From: Gallionellaceae bacterium
GTDB taxonomy: Bacteria > Pseudomonadota > Gammaproteobacteria > Burkholderiales > Gallionellaceae
Reading direction: 5' to 3'
Assembly (NCBI GenBank): GCA_006218055.1
Contig: VBWD01000004.1
Span: forward strand, 1-55,281
Length of the DNA stretch: 55,281 nt
The stretch's first letter is position 1. Each line of letters starts with the position of its first letter. Positions 8,274 through 17,882 of the stretch are shown piece after piece. The notes under the pieces are model-generated. The model saw nothing but the letters and a program-made list of their open reading frames with translations, searched no databases and was not told the DNA's origin. A program made the translations under genes and the position numbers.

Positions 8274-9259
8274 TGAGAATCGAATCTCTAAAACTAGGTG
8301 CGAGTTTTCTGCTGTTGCAACTGGCGGCAGGTGTGGTTTGTGCCGACCCCTTGCTTGAGGATTCTGACTGGTTGAAGACCATGGCTTTCGCTGGGCATCA
8401 GACCAACTATTGTGGTGTCTTCGTCTATCAATCAGGTGGGCGGGTCGAGATGTCACGCATCACGCATATCGCTGACAGGACTGGTGAACATGAGCGTTTA
8501 GAGGGGTTGGATGGTCTCAAGCGTGAAGTTATCCGTAATAACGATAAAGTGTGGCTCTACCTGGGCGACAAGAAGGTCAGGATAGAGAAGCGCCGCGCTC
8601 AACGCGCTTTTCCAGCGTTGTTGCCTGAGCAGATACAGACGCTGAAAGAGAATTACCAGATCAGCCAGGGCGAGGAAGATAGGGTGGCTGACTATCACGC
8701 GCACACGGTGATATTCCAGCCCAAAGATGGCCTGCGTTACACACGAAAGATGTGGGCTCACAGTGAATCGGGGCTGTTGTTGAAGGCAGTGGTGCTGGAT
8801 GAACGTGGACGTGTGATCGAGGAATATGCCTTCTCTCAAATAGAGATTGGCGGTAAGAACATCGACCGTAAATGGATCGTACCGAATGAAACCGAAGCTG
8901 CTCGCTTGGCTGGACAGAAAAATCTTTCGCCTCTTCCCAAAGCAAGTTTCGAGAACGCTCCTAGTGGTTGGCAAGTTGATTCCGTCCCCGCAGGATTCAA
9001 AAAGATTCTTGAGATGCGCCGCGTCATCGCGGATAAGAAATTGCCCGTAGTGCATATCGTTTACTCGGACGGGCTGTCAGGTATTTCAGTGTTCATCGAG
9101 AAAGTCAGTGACGTAACTGATATTCCCGGTTTGTCCGGGCGTGGTGCGGTGCATATGTATAACCGTTTGGTTGGAGACAATCTGGTGACAGTGGTCGGAG
9201 AGGTTCCTCCTAGGGTGGTCATTCAAGTAGCCGATTCAGTTCGCTACGCAGGAGAGTGA
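8273..9259 (+). CDS. rseB: Sigma-E factor regulatory protein RseB (MucB)
   Basis: A 328-residue periplasmic protein with a signal peptide (hydrophobic LGASFLLLQLAAGVVCA, cleavage near residue 24). It contains the MucB/RseB pattern: AGHQTNYCGVFVYQSG near the N-terminus, a large lipid-sensing LolA-like fold, and a smaller C-terminal domain. RseB binds the periplasmic part of RseA and shields it from protease until lipids or LPS displace it. The GTG start overlaps the rseA stop. Full length for the family. Confidence 0.92.
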   Translation: MRIESLKLGASFLLLQLAAGVVCADPLLEDSDWLKTMAFAGHQTNYCGVFVYQSGGRVEMSRITHIADRTGEHERLEGLDGLKREVIRNNDKVWLYLGDKKVRIEKRRAQRAFPALLPEQIQTLKENYQISQGEEDRVADYHAHTVIFQPKDGLRYTRKMWAHSESGLLLKAVVLDERGRVIEEYAFSQIEIGGKNIDRKWIVPNETEAARLAGQKNLSPLPKASFENAPSGWQVDSVPAGFKKILEMRRVIADKKLPVVHIVYSDGLSGISVFIEKVSDVTDIPGLSGRGAVHMYNRLVGDNLVTVVGEVPPRVVIQVADSVRYAGE

Positions 9260-9260
9260 G

Positions 9261-9704
9261 ATGCTAGAGATGCGCGCCATCGTATTGAGTCTAAAAGGCC
9301 GAGAAGCTGAGATAAGCCCGCTCGGTGGTGGCGGTTGTGGTCATTGCAACAGCGAAGGCGGATGTGGCAGTGGCAAGTTGACGAAGATGTTTTGTAGCAG
9401 TCAGCCCCGCAGTTTCATCGTACTCAACCAAGCAGACGCCAAAGTGGGTGATGAGGTGAATATCACTTTGCCAGAAGGCAGTCTTTTGCACAGCTCTTTG
9501 CGGATGTATCTGCTGCCTTTGCTGTTCATGTTTGCTGCCGGTTTCGTCGGCGCAACATTCGCTACAGAAACCGCCAGTCGAGATGGTTATGCATTGGTCG
9601 GTTCAATGTTGGGGCTGATGATTGGTTTCGCTTTGGGCAAATTCTTGCCTTATTCCAATGGTTCAAGGGCTGTCGTTCAATCAGTCGTTGTATCTCGTTC
9701 GTAA
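9261..9704 (+). CDS. rseC: Sigma-E positive regulator RseC/MucC family protein
   Basis: A 147-residue inner-membrane protein. The N-terminal part has the Cys-rich cluster CGHCNSEGGCGSG plus a later Cys (KMFCSS), typical of RseC and suspected of binding a metal or Fe-S centre. Two membrane helices follow (about 79-95 and 105-122). RseC homologues act on SoxR reduction (with the Rsx/Rnf complex) and modulate sigma-E. It lies 1 nt after rseB and 26 nt before degP. Confidence 0.88.
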   Translation: MLEMRAIVLSLKGREAEISPLGGGGCGHCNSEGGCGSGKLTKMFCSSQPRSFIVLNQADAKVGDEVNITLPEGSLLHSSLRMYLLPLLFMFAAGFVGATFATETASRDGYALVGSMLGLMIGFALGKFLPYSNGSRAVVQSVVVSRS

Positions 9705-9730
9705 TCCCAATCTCTGTTGATGAGGAAAAT

Positions 9731-11128
9731 ATGATCAAGCGTCTTCTCGTGTTGGCCATGGGTATCTTTGTTACCCATGTCGCTTTGGCTAAGGATTTAC
9801 CTGACTTCACTGACTTGGTGGAGAAGCAAGGTGCGGCGGTCGTGAACGTAAGCACTACTCAAATCGTGCGTGCGCAACAAGGTTTGCAGGGGATGCCTAA
9901 CCTGCCAGAGAACGATCCGTTCTATGAATTCTTCAAAAAATTCGCCCCACAAATGCCGCGTGAGCAGGAGTCGCAGTCTTTGGGCTCCGGCTTCCTCATC
10001 AGTGCGGATGGTTACATTTTGACCAACGCGCATGTGGTGGATCGTGCGGATAAGATCACAGTCCGCTTGTCAGACAAGCGTGAGTTCAAAGCTAAGGTGA
10101 TCGGTGCGGATAAACGCACGGATGTAGCGTTGCTAAAAATCGATGCAACAGGTTTGCCGAAAGTCACTTTGGGTAATCCTGACTTGCTTAAGGTGGGGGA
10201 GTGGGTGTTGGCAATCGGATCACCCTTCGGCTTTGACAGTAGCGTCACAGCAGGAATCGTGAGCGCCAAGGGGCGTTCGCTCCCGCAAGAGAATTTCGTT
10301 CCCTTCATTCAGACTGATGTCGCAATCAACCCCGGAAATTCGGGTGGCCCTTTGTTCAATATGAAGGGCGAAGTAGTCGGTATCAATTCCCAGATATACA
10401 GTCGCTCGGGTGGTTACATGGGCTTATCGTTCTCCATTCCCATCGATGTGGCGATGGATGTGGTCAATCAATTGCGTTCAACAGGCAAGGTCACACGCGG
10501 TCGGATAGGGGTGAGTATCCAAGAGGTCACTCGCGAACTGGCGGATTCATTTGGCTTGGCAAAGCCTGCCGGTGCGCTGATTTCAGGGGTGGAAAAGGCG
10601 GGTCCGGCCGATAAAGCAGGAGTGCGTCCAAGCGACGTTATCCTGAAATTCGATGGTAAGGCGATAACTCATTCTGCTGACTTGCCACGTATCGTGGCCG
10701 CAACCAAGCCGGGCAATAAAGTCGCGGTGCAGTTATGGCGCAAGGGTACGACTTTGGAAGTGGCCTTGGTGGTCGGCGAGATACAAGACAATGCCGAGAA
10801 GATCCGTGCCAAGGAGAATAAAGAAGACCAGGCACAGTCTCAAAGTGTGAGCCGTCTTGGGCTGACGCTGAGCGAGTTGAACGATGAGCAAAAAGCCGAA
10901 CTTCAAGTTGAAGGTGGACTGCTAGTGGAAGAGGTGAAGGGCGCAGCGGCGCGCAGCGAACTGCAACGCGGCGACGTGATCTTGGCCATCGGCAACATCG
11001 AGTTGCGTACTGTAGAGCAATTCAACGAGGTGCTGAAAAAAGTGGAGCAAGGGCGCAATATCGCTCTCTTGGTGCGCCGCAACGACGGTACTGTCTATGT
11101 TCCTGTTAGATTGGACGAGAAACAATAG
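9731..11128 (+). CDS. degP: Periplasmic serine protease/chaperone, DegP/MucD (Do-like)
   Basis: A 465-residue HtrA protease. A signal peptide (MIKRLLVLAMGIFVTHVALA) is followed by a trypsin-like domain with His in TNAHVVD, Asp in RTDVALLKI and Ser in the GNSGGP motif (about residue 204), then two PDZ domains (about 255-345 and 375-460). It degrades or refolds misfolded envelope proteins and is the effector of the sigma-E operon it closes. The start ATG at 9731 has GAGGAAA upstream. All catalytic residues are present. Confidence 0.95.
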   Translation: MIKRLLVLAMGIFVTHVALAKDLPDFTDLVEKQGAAVVNVSTTQIVRAQQGLQGMPNLPENDPFYEFFKKFAPQMPREQESQSLGSGFLISADGYILTNAHVVDRADKITVRLSDKREFKAKVIGADKRTDVALLKIDATGLPKVTLGNPDLLKVGEWVLAIGSPFGFDSSVTAGIVSAKGRSLPQENFVPFIQTDVAINPGNSGGPLFNMKGEVVGINSQIYSRSGGYMGLSFSIPIDVAMDVVNQLRSTGKVTRGRIGVSIQEVTRELADSFGLAKPAGALISGVEKAGPADKAGVRPSDVILKFDGKAITHSADLPRIVAATKPGNKVAVQLWRKGTTLEVALVVGEIQDNAEKIRAKENKEDQAQSQSVSRLGLTLSELNDEQKAELQVEGGLLVEEVKGAAARSELQRGDVILAIGNIELRTVEQFNEVLKKVEQGRNIALLVRRNDGTVYVPVRLDEKQ

Positions 11129-11409
11129 AACCAAGGTCTAACGGACAAGGCAAGCAGCTATTTCTGAATGATGCAACTTACCGTGCCCGTTTCCCCCTAT
11201 CCAACTTTCCCCCTGATGCCCTCACCTCAATCCTCTCCCGCAAGCGGGAGAGGAGGCAAACGCGAAAGACAATCCCAAACTCCTGCGGGAGAAAGGGCAA
11301 ACGAACCGCTACGCGGGTTCCATGTTAACCACGTATCCCGTCAAAATCGGCTAGAATCCGCGCCTCGCGCAACCGCCGCTTTTGACGGGATATTTATATT
11401 TTGAGCCTC
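11129..11409. other. degP-lepA spacer with palindromic repeat
   Basis: This 281-nt spacer contains no supported gene. It holds the REP-like palindrome described separately and, near 11352-11357, a TAGAAT hexamer that could be the -10 box of a lepA promoter; no convincing -35 is visible. Other inverted, GC-rich short motifs occur around 11281-11330. Confidence 0.5.
11219..11256. repeat. REP-like palindromic repeat, copy 2
   Basis: A perfect palindrome of 10-bp arms (CCTCTCCCGC at 11232-11241, complement at 11244-11253, AA loop) is preceded by a CCCTCACC box. The reverse complement of the arm plus box recurs with one mismatch at 23316-23338. It lies in the spacer between degP and lepA and could form a strong RNA hairpin in readthrough transcripts. 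Confidence 0.65.
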
Positions 11410-13141
11410 ATGCAACAGATCCGTAATTTTTCCATCATCGCCCATATTGACCACGGTAAATCCACCTTGGCAGACCGTATCATCCACCTATGTGGCGGCT
11501 TGTCTGATCGTGAGATGGAAGAGCAGGTGCTTGATTCAATGGATATCGAGCGCGAGCGCGGCATCACCATCAAAGCGCAGACTGCTGCGTTGAGTTACAA
11601 AGCCCGCGATGGTCAGATATACAACCTCAATCTGATCGACACCCCAGGACACGTCGACTTCTCTTACGAAGTCTCGCGTTCACTCTCCGCATGCGAAGGT
11701 GCTTTGTTGGTTGTGGATGCATCGCAAGGGGTCGAAGCGCAGACCGTGGCGAACTGCTACACAGCACTTGATCTGGGTGTGGAGGTGGTGCCTGTATTGA
11801 ACAAGATAGATCTGCCATCTGCTGATCCAGCCAACGCTATTGCTGAGATTGAGGACGTGATTGGCATCGACGCGCAAGATGCAGTGCACTGTTCTGCCAA
11901 GACGGGGCTGGGTGTGCAAGATGTGATCGAGGCGCTGATCGTCAAAGTGCCGCCACCTAAGGGCGATACCAAAGCGCCTTTACAGGGGCTCATCATCGAT
12001 TCATGGTTTGACAACTATGTAGGCGTGGTGATGCTGGTGCGCATCGTCAACGGAACGCTCAAGCCCAAAGAAAAGATTCTGTTCATGGCTACCGGCGCAC
12101 AACATCTCACCGAGAATCTAGGTGTGTTCACGCCGAAATCGCAGCCGCGAGAGGAGTTGTCTGCGGGGCAAGTGGGTTTTGTTATCGCGGGTATCAAAGA
12201 ATTAAAGGACGCCAAAGTCGGCGACACCATCACCTCGCTGGCGCGTCCCGCCAGCAGCGCGTTGCCCGGCTTCAAAGAAGTGCAGCCGCAAGTGTTTGCT
12301 GGATTGTTTCCAGTGGAATCCAACCAATACGAAGCGCTACGTGATTCGTTGGAAAAGCTCAAACTGAACGATTCATCGTTGCTGTATGAGCCGGAAGTTT
12401 CGCAAGCATTGGGGTTTGGCTTTCGCTGCGGCTTCCTGGGTTTGTTGCACATGGAGATCGTGCAGGAACGTCTAGAGCGCGAGTTCGATATGGACTTGAT
12501 CACGACAGCGCCTACAGTGATCTACGAAGTCGTAATGCGCGACGGCACTATGTTGATGGTGGATAACCCGGCGAAGATGCCCGACGTGTCGAAGATCGAA
12601 GAGATACGTGAGCCTATCGTCGATGTGAATCTATACATGCCGCAGGAATATGTGGGTACGGTGATCACTTTGTGTACGCAAAAACGGGGTGTGCAAAAAG
12701 ATATCAGCTATCACGGCAAGCAGGTATTGCTGAAATATGAGATGCCGATGGGCGAGATCGTGATGGATATACCGTTCTGCGGACGTGGTCAAGGTGGACA
12801 TTCTCATCAACAGCGAAAAAGTGGATGCGCTATCCATCATCGTGCATCGTGCCAACAGCCAGCATCGCGGACGCGAAGTGGCGGCCAAGATGCGCGAACT
12901 GATCCCGCGTCAGATGTTCGATGTGGCGATCCAAGCAGCCATTGGTGCCAATATCATCTCGCGCGAGAATGTCAAAGCGCTACGCAAGAACGTGCTGGCA
13001 AAATGTTACGGCGGTGATATCTCGCGTAAACGTAAGCTGCTGGAGAAGCAGAAGGCGGGTAAGAAGCGCATGAAGCAAGTGGGCAGTGTCGAGATCCCGC
13101 AAGAAGCCTTCTTGGCGATTCTGCGTGTGGATGATAAATAA
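11410..13141 (+). pseudogene. lepA: Elongation factor 4 (LepA), disrupted by an internal deletion and frameshift
   Basis: LepA/EF4 is a ribosome-binding GTPase. The first frame (from ATG 11410, [20 protein letters not shown]) has a complete GTP-binding domain, domain II, and the C-terminal region up to GEIVMD (12769). From about 12780 the homology continues in the +1 frame: [20 protein letters not shown] through [10 protein letters not shown], ending at TAA 13139-13141. Compared with E. coli LepA, about 21 residues (FFDRLKS...YNFK) are missing at the junction, a net loss of about 62 nt. Unless the junction is an assembly error, the product is truncated with a foreign tail of about 80 residues. 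lepA is usually dispensable. TTG at 11401 is an alternative start. Confidence 0.88.
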
Positions 13142-13156
13142 GCGGAGCCAAGTGGG

Positions 13157-13960
13157 ATGACATTTGCATTGATCATGTTTTCGTTGTTGTTGGTGACCGG
13201 GGTGGTGTGGTTGCTCGATAAGTACGTTTTACGTGCGAAGCGCACTGCTGAGGCTAAAGAGCCTTGGTGGGTGGAATACTCCAAGAGTTTCTTTCCCGTC
13301 ATCCTCGCTGTGTTCGTGCTGCGTTCATTCGTGGTCGAGCCTTTCAAGATCCCATCCAGTTCGATGGTGCCGACATTGCATGTGGGTGACTTCATTTTGG
13401 TGAATCGTTATACCTACGGTTTGCGTTTGCCTATCGTGAATAAAAAGATCGTTGAAGTGAATCAGCCGCAACGCGGCGATGTCATGGTCTTCCATTTTCC
13501 TAATGACCCTTCAATAGACTACATCAAGCGCACCGTGGGTTTGCCTGGTGATGTTCTCATCTATCGTGATAAGCGGCTTTGGGTGAACGGGGTAGAACAA
13601 AGCAAAGTGCGCGGGGAGGATTATAATTTCCTCGAGAGTGGGCTGAATTTCGTACATACAGAACGATACACAGAGAATCTCACAGGCAAACAACATGCAG
13701 TACTGATCAATCCAGAGATGCCCCCCATTCACCTTGCCAGTGTGGACGAGTTTCCCTTGCATGAGCGGTGCAGTTATAGTGCGGAGGAGATGCGCTGTAC
13801 CGTCCCTGCAGGGCATTATTTCATGATGGGTGATAATCGGGATAACAGCCGTGACAGCCGCTATTGGGGGTTCGTGCCGGATGAGATGATTGTAGGCAAA
13901 GCCTTCTTCATTTGGATGAATTTTGGTGAATTGGACAGAATCGGTTTGTCGATCGAATAA
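13157..13960 (+). CDS. lepB: Signal peptidase I
   Basis: A 267-residue inner-membrane protease that removes signal peptides from exported proteins. N-terminal membrane helices (residues 1-20 and about 50-65) are followed by the catalytic Ser in IPSSSMVPTL and the catalytic Lys in DYIKRTVGLPGD. The signature GHYFMMGDNRDNSRDSRYWG is near residue 220. The lepA-lepB-DUF4845-rnc-era order is typical of betaproteobacteria. It starts at ATG 13157, 15 nt after the lepA stop. Confidence 0.95.
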   Translation: MTFALIMFSLLLVTGVVWLLDKYVLRAKRTAEAKEPWWVEYSKSFFPVILAVFVLRSFVVEPFKIPSSSMVPTLHVGDFILVNRYTYGLRLPIVNKKIVEVNQPQRGDVMVFHFPNDPSIDYIKRTVGLPGDVLIYRDKRLWVNGVEQSKVRGEDYNFLESGLNFVHTERYTENLTGKQHAVLINPEMPPIHLASVDEFPLHERCSYSAEEMRCTVPAGHYFMMGDNRDNSRDSRYWGFVPDEMIVGKAFFIWMNFGELDRIGLSIE

Positions 13961-13985
13961 GTGTTCGTTTAGAGGAGTAGTGCAA

Positions 13986-14351
13986 ATGAAAACACTGAAG
14001 GCTACACAGCGCGGTTTGAGTTTCACTGGGTTTATTTTTGTGGGATTTCTGTTGATTGTGGTTGCAATACTTTCCATGAAACTCATTCCAGCGTACATAC
14101 ACAGCGCGCAAATAAGTCAGATTTTCCGTGAGATCGCATCGGACTCCACTTTGCGAGGTGCTTCTATCGGGGAAATTGAAACCTCGTATCGCAAACGAGC
14201 TTCTATCAACGATATTAATGATCTGAACGTGGATGACATTTCTATCGACAGTGAGAATGGGAACATTACATTAAGTGCCCACTATTTCGTGAAGGTGCCT
14301 CTAGCGGGAAATGTCACGCTTCTGCTTGAATTTAATCCTAGTAGCAAATAA
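13986..14351 (+). CDS. DUF4845 membrane protein
   Basis: A 121-residue protein that starts MKTLKATQRGLSFTG, has one membrane helix (about 13-34, FTGFIFVGFLLIVVAILSM) and a small periplasmic domain. The family (DUF4845) is regularly encoded between lepB and rnc in betaproteobacteria and pseudomonads, and the Gly-Leu-Ser N-terminus resembles a pseudopilin-like anchor. Function unknown. The ATG at 13986 has AGAGGAG 8 nt upstream and is preferred to an upstream start overlapping lepB. Confidence 0.82.
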   Translation: MKTLKATQRGLSFTGFIFVGFLLIVVAILSMKLIPAYIHSAQISQIFREIASDSTLRGASIGEIETSYRKRASINDINDLNVDDISIDSENGNITLSAHYFVKVPLAGNVTLLLEFNPSSK

Positions 14352-14360
14352 CAACATTAG

Positions 14361-15029
14361 ATGAAGCACGCGGCGCTGTGTAGGCAACTTGGATATCAGT
14401 TCGATCAGTCTGCATTATTGCAGCGTGCATTGACCCACCGTAGCTATAGCTCAGCCCATAACGAGCGTTTGGAGTTTCTTGGCGATAGCGTTCTAAATTG
14501 CGCGATCGCCAAATATCTCTATCAAACTTATCCAGACGTGCCCGAAGGCGATCTTTCTCGCCTGCGTTCCAATCTGGTCAACCAGCAAACATTGGCCGTG
14601 CTGGCTCAACAATTGAACATCGGAGCATTGTTGGCGTTGGGCGAGGGCGAACTCAAGAGTGATGGCGCGCGTCGTCCTTCTATCCTTGCGGATGCTTTGG
14701 AGGCAGTGTTTGGCGCCGTGTTGCTGGATGCGGATTTCGCGACGGCAGAAAAAGTGGTGTTGGGGCTGTATGTCCCCTTTATCTCCGGTATGGATCTGCA
14801 GAGCTTGGGTAAGGATGCGAAGACCCAATTACAGGAATATCTTCAAGGCAAGAAATTCCCCTTGCCCAAGTACACCGTCATTGAGATCAAAGGTGAGGCG
14901 CATGCGCAGACCTTTGAGGTGGAATGTGAGATCGAGAAGTTGAAGATCAAGACGCGCGGAGAAGGCCATAGCCGCCGAGTTGCCGAACAAGTTGCCGCAG
15001 AAGCGGCTTACAAGAGAATCCAAAAATGA
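14361..15029 (+). CDS. rnc: Ribonuclease III
   Basis: A 222-residue endonuclease that cuts double-stranded RNA in rRNA precursors and mRNAs. The signature [13 protein letters not shown] (about 35-47) contains the catalytic acidic residues; [14 protein letters not shown] near 115 gives the second set; a dsRNA-binding domain occupies about 152-220. The last codons overlap the era ATG by 4 nt, a conserved coupling. The Shine-Dalgarno of rnc itself is weak. Confidence 0.95.
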   Translation: MKHAALCRQLGYQFDQSALLQRALTHRSYSSAHNERLEFLGDSVLNCAIAKYLYQTYPDVPEGDLSRLRSNLVNQQTLAVLAQQLNIGALLALGEGELKSDGARRPSILADALEAVFGAVLLDADFATAEKVVLGLYVPFISGMDLQSLGKDAKTQLQEYLQGKKFPLPKYTVIEIKGEAHAQTFEVECEIEKLKIKTRGEGHSRRVAEQVAAEAAYKRIQK

Positions 15030-15919
15030 CTGAAACAGAAAATCTTCACAGCGGCTTTATCGCCATCGTTGGCCGCCCCAACGTGGGCAAGTCGACCTTG
15101 CTCAACCACCTCATCGGCCAGAAGATCAGTATCACGTCGCGCAAGGCGCAGACCACGCGCCATCGCATCACCGGCATCCTCACCGAAGACAAGACGCAGT
15201 TCGTCTTCGTCGATACTCCCGGTTTTCAGACTCAACACACCAATGCGCTGAATCGCAGCATGAACCGAGTGGTCACCAACAGCCTGCGCGAAGTGAATGT
15301 CGTGCTGTTCGTGCTGGAAGCGCGCCACTTCGACGAGCGCGACAAACAAGTGTTGGAATTACTGCCGCAGGATCGTCCGGTTATCCTGGTCATCAACAAG
15401 GCGGACCTGATGCAGGACAAGAACGAGCTTTTACCATTCATTCAAGAGATATCAGTCTTGCGACATTTCGCTGCCATCGTGCCGGTCAGTGCGCGCCAAG
15501 ATAAACATCTGGACACCTTGCTGGAGGCCATCCGCCCATTCTTGCCGGAAGGCGAGCATCTGTACGCCGAGGATGACATCACTGATCGTAACGAACGTTT
15601 CCTTGCTGCCGAGCTGTTGCGCGAAAAGGTCTTCCGTTTCACAGGCGATGAGCTGCCATATTCGGTCAGCGTCATCATCGAACAGTTCAAGATCGAAGGT
15701 AAATTACGCCGTATCCACGCCGCCATCCTGGTGGACAAGGATGCACACAAGGCCATGCTCATTGGTAGCAAAGGCGAGAAGCTGAAAGAAATCGCCACCC
15801 AAGCCCGCCTCGATATGGAAAAACTATTCGATGGCAAGGTGTTCCTCGAAGTGTTCGTCAAGGTGCGTAGTGGTTGGGCAGACAGCGCGCAGATGTTGAA
15901 GTCTTTGGGGTATGAGTAA
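15026..15919 (+). CDS. era: GTPase Era
   Basis: A 297-residue GTPase for 16S rRNA processing and 30S assembly. G motifs are visible: GRPNVGKS (G1, about 16-23), a switch with [12 protein letters not shown] (G3), and NKAD (G4). A C-terminal KH domain carries [14 protein letters not shown] (about residues 243-256). It overlaps rnc by 4 nt and recO by 8 nt, so all three are probably translated as a unit. Confidence 0.96.
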   Translation: MTETENLHSGFIAIVGRPNVGKSTLLNHLIGQKISITSRKAQTTRHRITGILTEDKTQFVFVDTPGFQTQHTNALNRSMNRVVTNSLREVNVVLFVLEARHFDERDKQVLELLPQDRPVILVINKADLMQDKNELLPFIQEISVLRHFAAIVPVSARQDKHLDTLLEAIRPFLPEGEHLYAEDDITDRNERFLAAELLREKVFRFTGDELPYSVSVIIEQFKIEGKLRRIHAAILVDKDAHKAMLIGSKGEKLKEIATQARLDMEKLFDGKVFLEVFVKVRSGWADSAQMLKSLGYE

Positions 15920-16643
15920 CGCAGCTTCTAAACAGCGTATGCAGGACGAACTCGCCTTCGTTCTGCATAGTTACCCCTTTCGCGAGACCAGTCTGGTGTT
16001 GGAAGTATTCAGTCGCCAACATGGGCGTGTACCTTTGGTGGCGCGCGGTGCAAGGCGGCCACGGTCGGCATTGCGCGGATTGTTGATGAGCTTTCAGCCG
16101 CTGTCACTGAGTTGGTTCGGCAAGCACGAGCTGCGCACTTTGCACGGTGCCGAGTGGCAAGGCGGCCAACCTCAGTTGCAGGGTACCGCGTTGCTGTGCG
16201 GCTTCTATCTGAATGAACTACTGCTCAACCTGATGGCGCGCGACGACCCGCACGCGAGCTTGTTCGATTATTACCAGCAGACCTTGCAACGACTAGCGCA
16301 GGAAGAAGACCATGCCTTCACATTGCGCTGTTTTGAGAAGCATATGTTGCAAGAGCTGGGATATGCCTTGCAGCTGGAAAAAGAGGCTGTGAGTGGCAAG
16401 CCCATAGCCCCGGCACAGACCTACCGCTATATACTTGAGCTTGGCGCGATAGCGGAAACGGCAGATGCATCGCAGGGCATGCCGATTGCTGGAAAGACCT
16501 TGCTTGATATGGCTGCGGATGATTACCGCGATGCCAGCAGTGCGCGTCAAAGTAAACAATTGATACGCATGTTGCTCGATCACTATCTGGCAGGAAAGAC
16601 ATTGCACACGCGCGAACTGATGAGGGACTTACAGAAGCTATGA
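15912..16643 (+). CDS. recO: DNA repair protein RecO
   Basis: A 243-residue partner of RecR that anneals ssDNA and helps RecA loading. The N-terminal OB-fold is recognised by [20 protein letters not shown] and [16 protein letters not shown]; the C-terminal helical part contains [13 protein letters not shown]. The Cys zinc site of some RecO proteins is absent, as in E. coli. Overlaps with era (8 nt) and pdxJ (4 nt) mark a tight operon. Confidence 0.93.
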   Translation: MSNAASKQRMQDELAFVLHSYPFRETSLVLEVFSRQHGRVPLVARGARRPRSALRGLLMSFQPLSLSWFGKHELRTLHGAEWQGGQPQLQGTALLCGFYLNELLLNLMARDDPHASLFDYYQQTLQRLAQEEDHAFTLRCFEKHMLQELGYALQLEKEAVSGKPIAPAQTYRYILELGAIAETADASQGMPIAGKTLLDMAADDYRDASSARQSKQLIRMLLDHYLAGKTLHTRELMRDLQKL

Positions 16644-17353
16644 AACTCGGACTTAACATCGACCACGTCGCCACCCTGCGCCAGGCACGCGGTGCGCGCT
16701 ATCCCAATCTGGTCAGAGCCGCTCTGGTCTGTGAAGAAGCAGGCGCCGATGCCATCACCATCCATCTGCGCGAAGACCGCCGCCACATCCAAGATGCCGA
16801 TGTGGACATCCTGCGCGGCATGTTGCAGACGCGAATGAACCTCGAGTGTGCTGTGACTGACGAGATGATCGAAAACGCCTTACGCGTGAAGCCGCACGAC
16901 ATCTGCTTGGTGCCAGAGAAGCGCGAGGAATTGACTACCGAAGGTGGTTTGGATGTCATCAAACATTTCGAAGCTGTGCAACGTGCCACACAACGCTGTA
17001 CCGAGGCTGGCATTCGCGTGTCTTTATTCATCGATGCCGATGAACGCCAGTTGGATGCGGCGAAAAAGGCGGGCGCACCGGTCATCGAGATACATACCGG
17101 TAAGTATGCCGATGCCGATAGCGTGCCTGCGCGTGATGCTGAATTGGCGCGCATCCATAGGGCGGCATTGCATGCGCATGGTCTGGGATTGCAGGTGAAC
17201 GCGGGGCACGGACTCAATTATCACAACGTGCGACCTATCGTTGCCATCCCACATATCGCTGAACTCAACATCGGCCACGCCATCGTCGCCGAGGCCGTGT
17301 TCATCGGGCTGGAGCAGGCAGTCAAGAACATGAAGGCACTGCTGGTCGCATGA
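16640..17353 (+). CDS. pdxJ: Pyridoxine 5'-phosphate synthase
   Basis: A 237-residue TIM-barrel enzyme that condenses 1-deoxy-D-xylulose 5-phosphate with 3-amino-2-oxopropyl phosphate to form pyridoxine 5'-phosphate, the last ring-forming step of vitamin B6 synthesis. Landmarks are [42 protein letters not shown] and [12 protein letters not shown]. The start overlaps recO and the stop overlaps acpS, the standard recO-pdxJ-acpS arrangement. Confidence 0.96.
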   Translation: MKLGLNIDHVATLRQARGARYPNLVRAALVCEEAGADAITIHLREDRRHIQDADVDILRGMLQTRMNLECAVTDEMIENALRVKPHDICLVPEKREELTTEGGLDVIKHFEAVQRATQRCTEAGIRVSLFIDADERQLDAAKKAGAPVIEIHTGKYADADSVPARDAELARIHRAALHAHGLGLQVNAGHGLNYHNVRPIVAIPHIAELNIGHAIVAEAVFIGLEQAVKNMKALLVA

Positions 17354-17727
17354 TCTTCGGTATAGGCACTGACATCATCTCGGTCGCCCGTATCGAAACG
17401 GCGATTCAGCGACATGGTGATGCTTTTGCAAAACGCATCCTTAGTTCACAAGAGATCATGGAGTTTCCGAGTCACGCGCACCCAGCTCGATTTCTCGCCA
17501 AACGTTTCGCCGCCAAGGAAGCCTTCGCCAAAGCGACCGGTCAGGGCTTGCGTCATCCCGTCAGTCTGCAACGCATCGCCGTCAGTCACGACGCATTAGG
17601 CAAACCTGTTTTTGTATTCGATGAATTGCTGGCGGAGCATCTGATCAAGCTGGGTGTCATGCGCCATCACCTGAGCCTCAGCGATGAGAAAGAGTCCGCA
17701 GTGGCATTCGTTATTTTGGAAGGTTGA
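17350..17727 (+). CDS. acpS: Holo-[acyl-carrier-protein] synthase
   Basis: A 125-residue enzyme that transfers 4'-phosphopantetheine from CoA to acyl carrier protein. The signature [13 protein letters not shown] near the N-terminus and [15 protein letters not shown] (about 53-67) carry the Mg2+-binding Asp and Glu. Full length. Its stop is 8 nt before a MITE-like element that separates it from nagZ. Confidence 0.94.
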   Translation: MIFGIGTDIISVARIETAIQRHGDAFAKRILSSQEIMEFPSHAHPARFLAKRFAAKEAFAKATGQGLRHPVSLQRIAVSHDALGKPVFVFDELLAEHLIKLGVMRHHLSLSDEKESAVAFVILEG

Positions 17728-17735
17728 ATCGTGTT

Positions 17736-17880
17736 AAACACCTCCAGAAATTCGGTTTCTATGGATGCAGCGCAAGGCGCACGGAGCGCAGCAGCCGAGA
17801 CATATCGTGTTGATAGGCGAAGGTTGCGAGTACCGCGCAACGCAGCGATGCGCCAGAGAAATGAATTTATGGAGGTGTTT
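17736..17880. mobile_element. MITE-like element with terminal inverted repeats, between acpS and nagZ
   Basis: A 145-bp element is bounded by 18-bp terminal inverted repeats with one mismatch (AAACACCTCCAGAAATTC at 17736-17753; complement at 17863-17880). With a one-base gap the similarity extends to about 28 bp. It codes for nothing credible and has GC-rich direct and inverted motifs inside. It exactly fills the acpS-nagZ spacer. The right terminus reads GGAGGTG 5 nt before the nagZ ATG and so supplies its ribosome binding site. No clear target-site duplication is visible. Confidence 0.7.
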
Positions 17881-17882
17881 TG

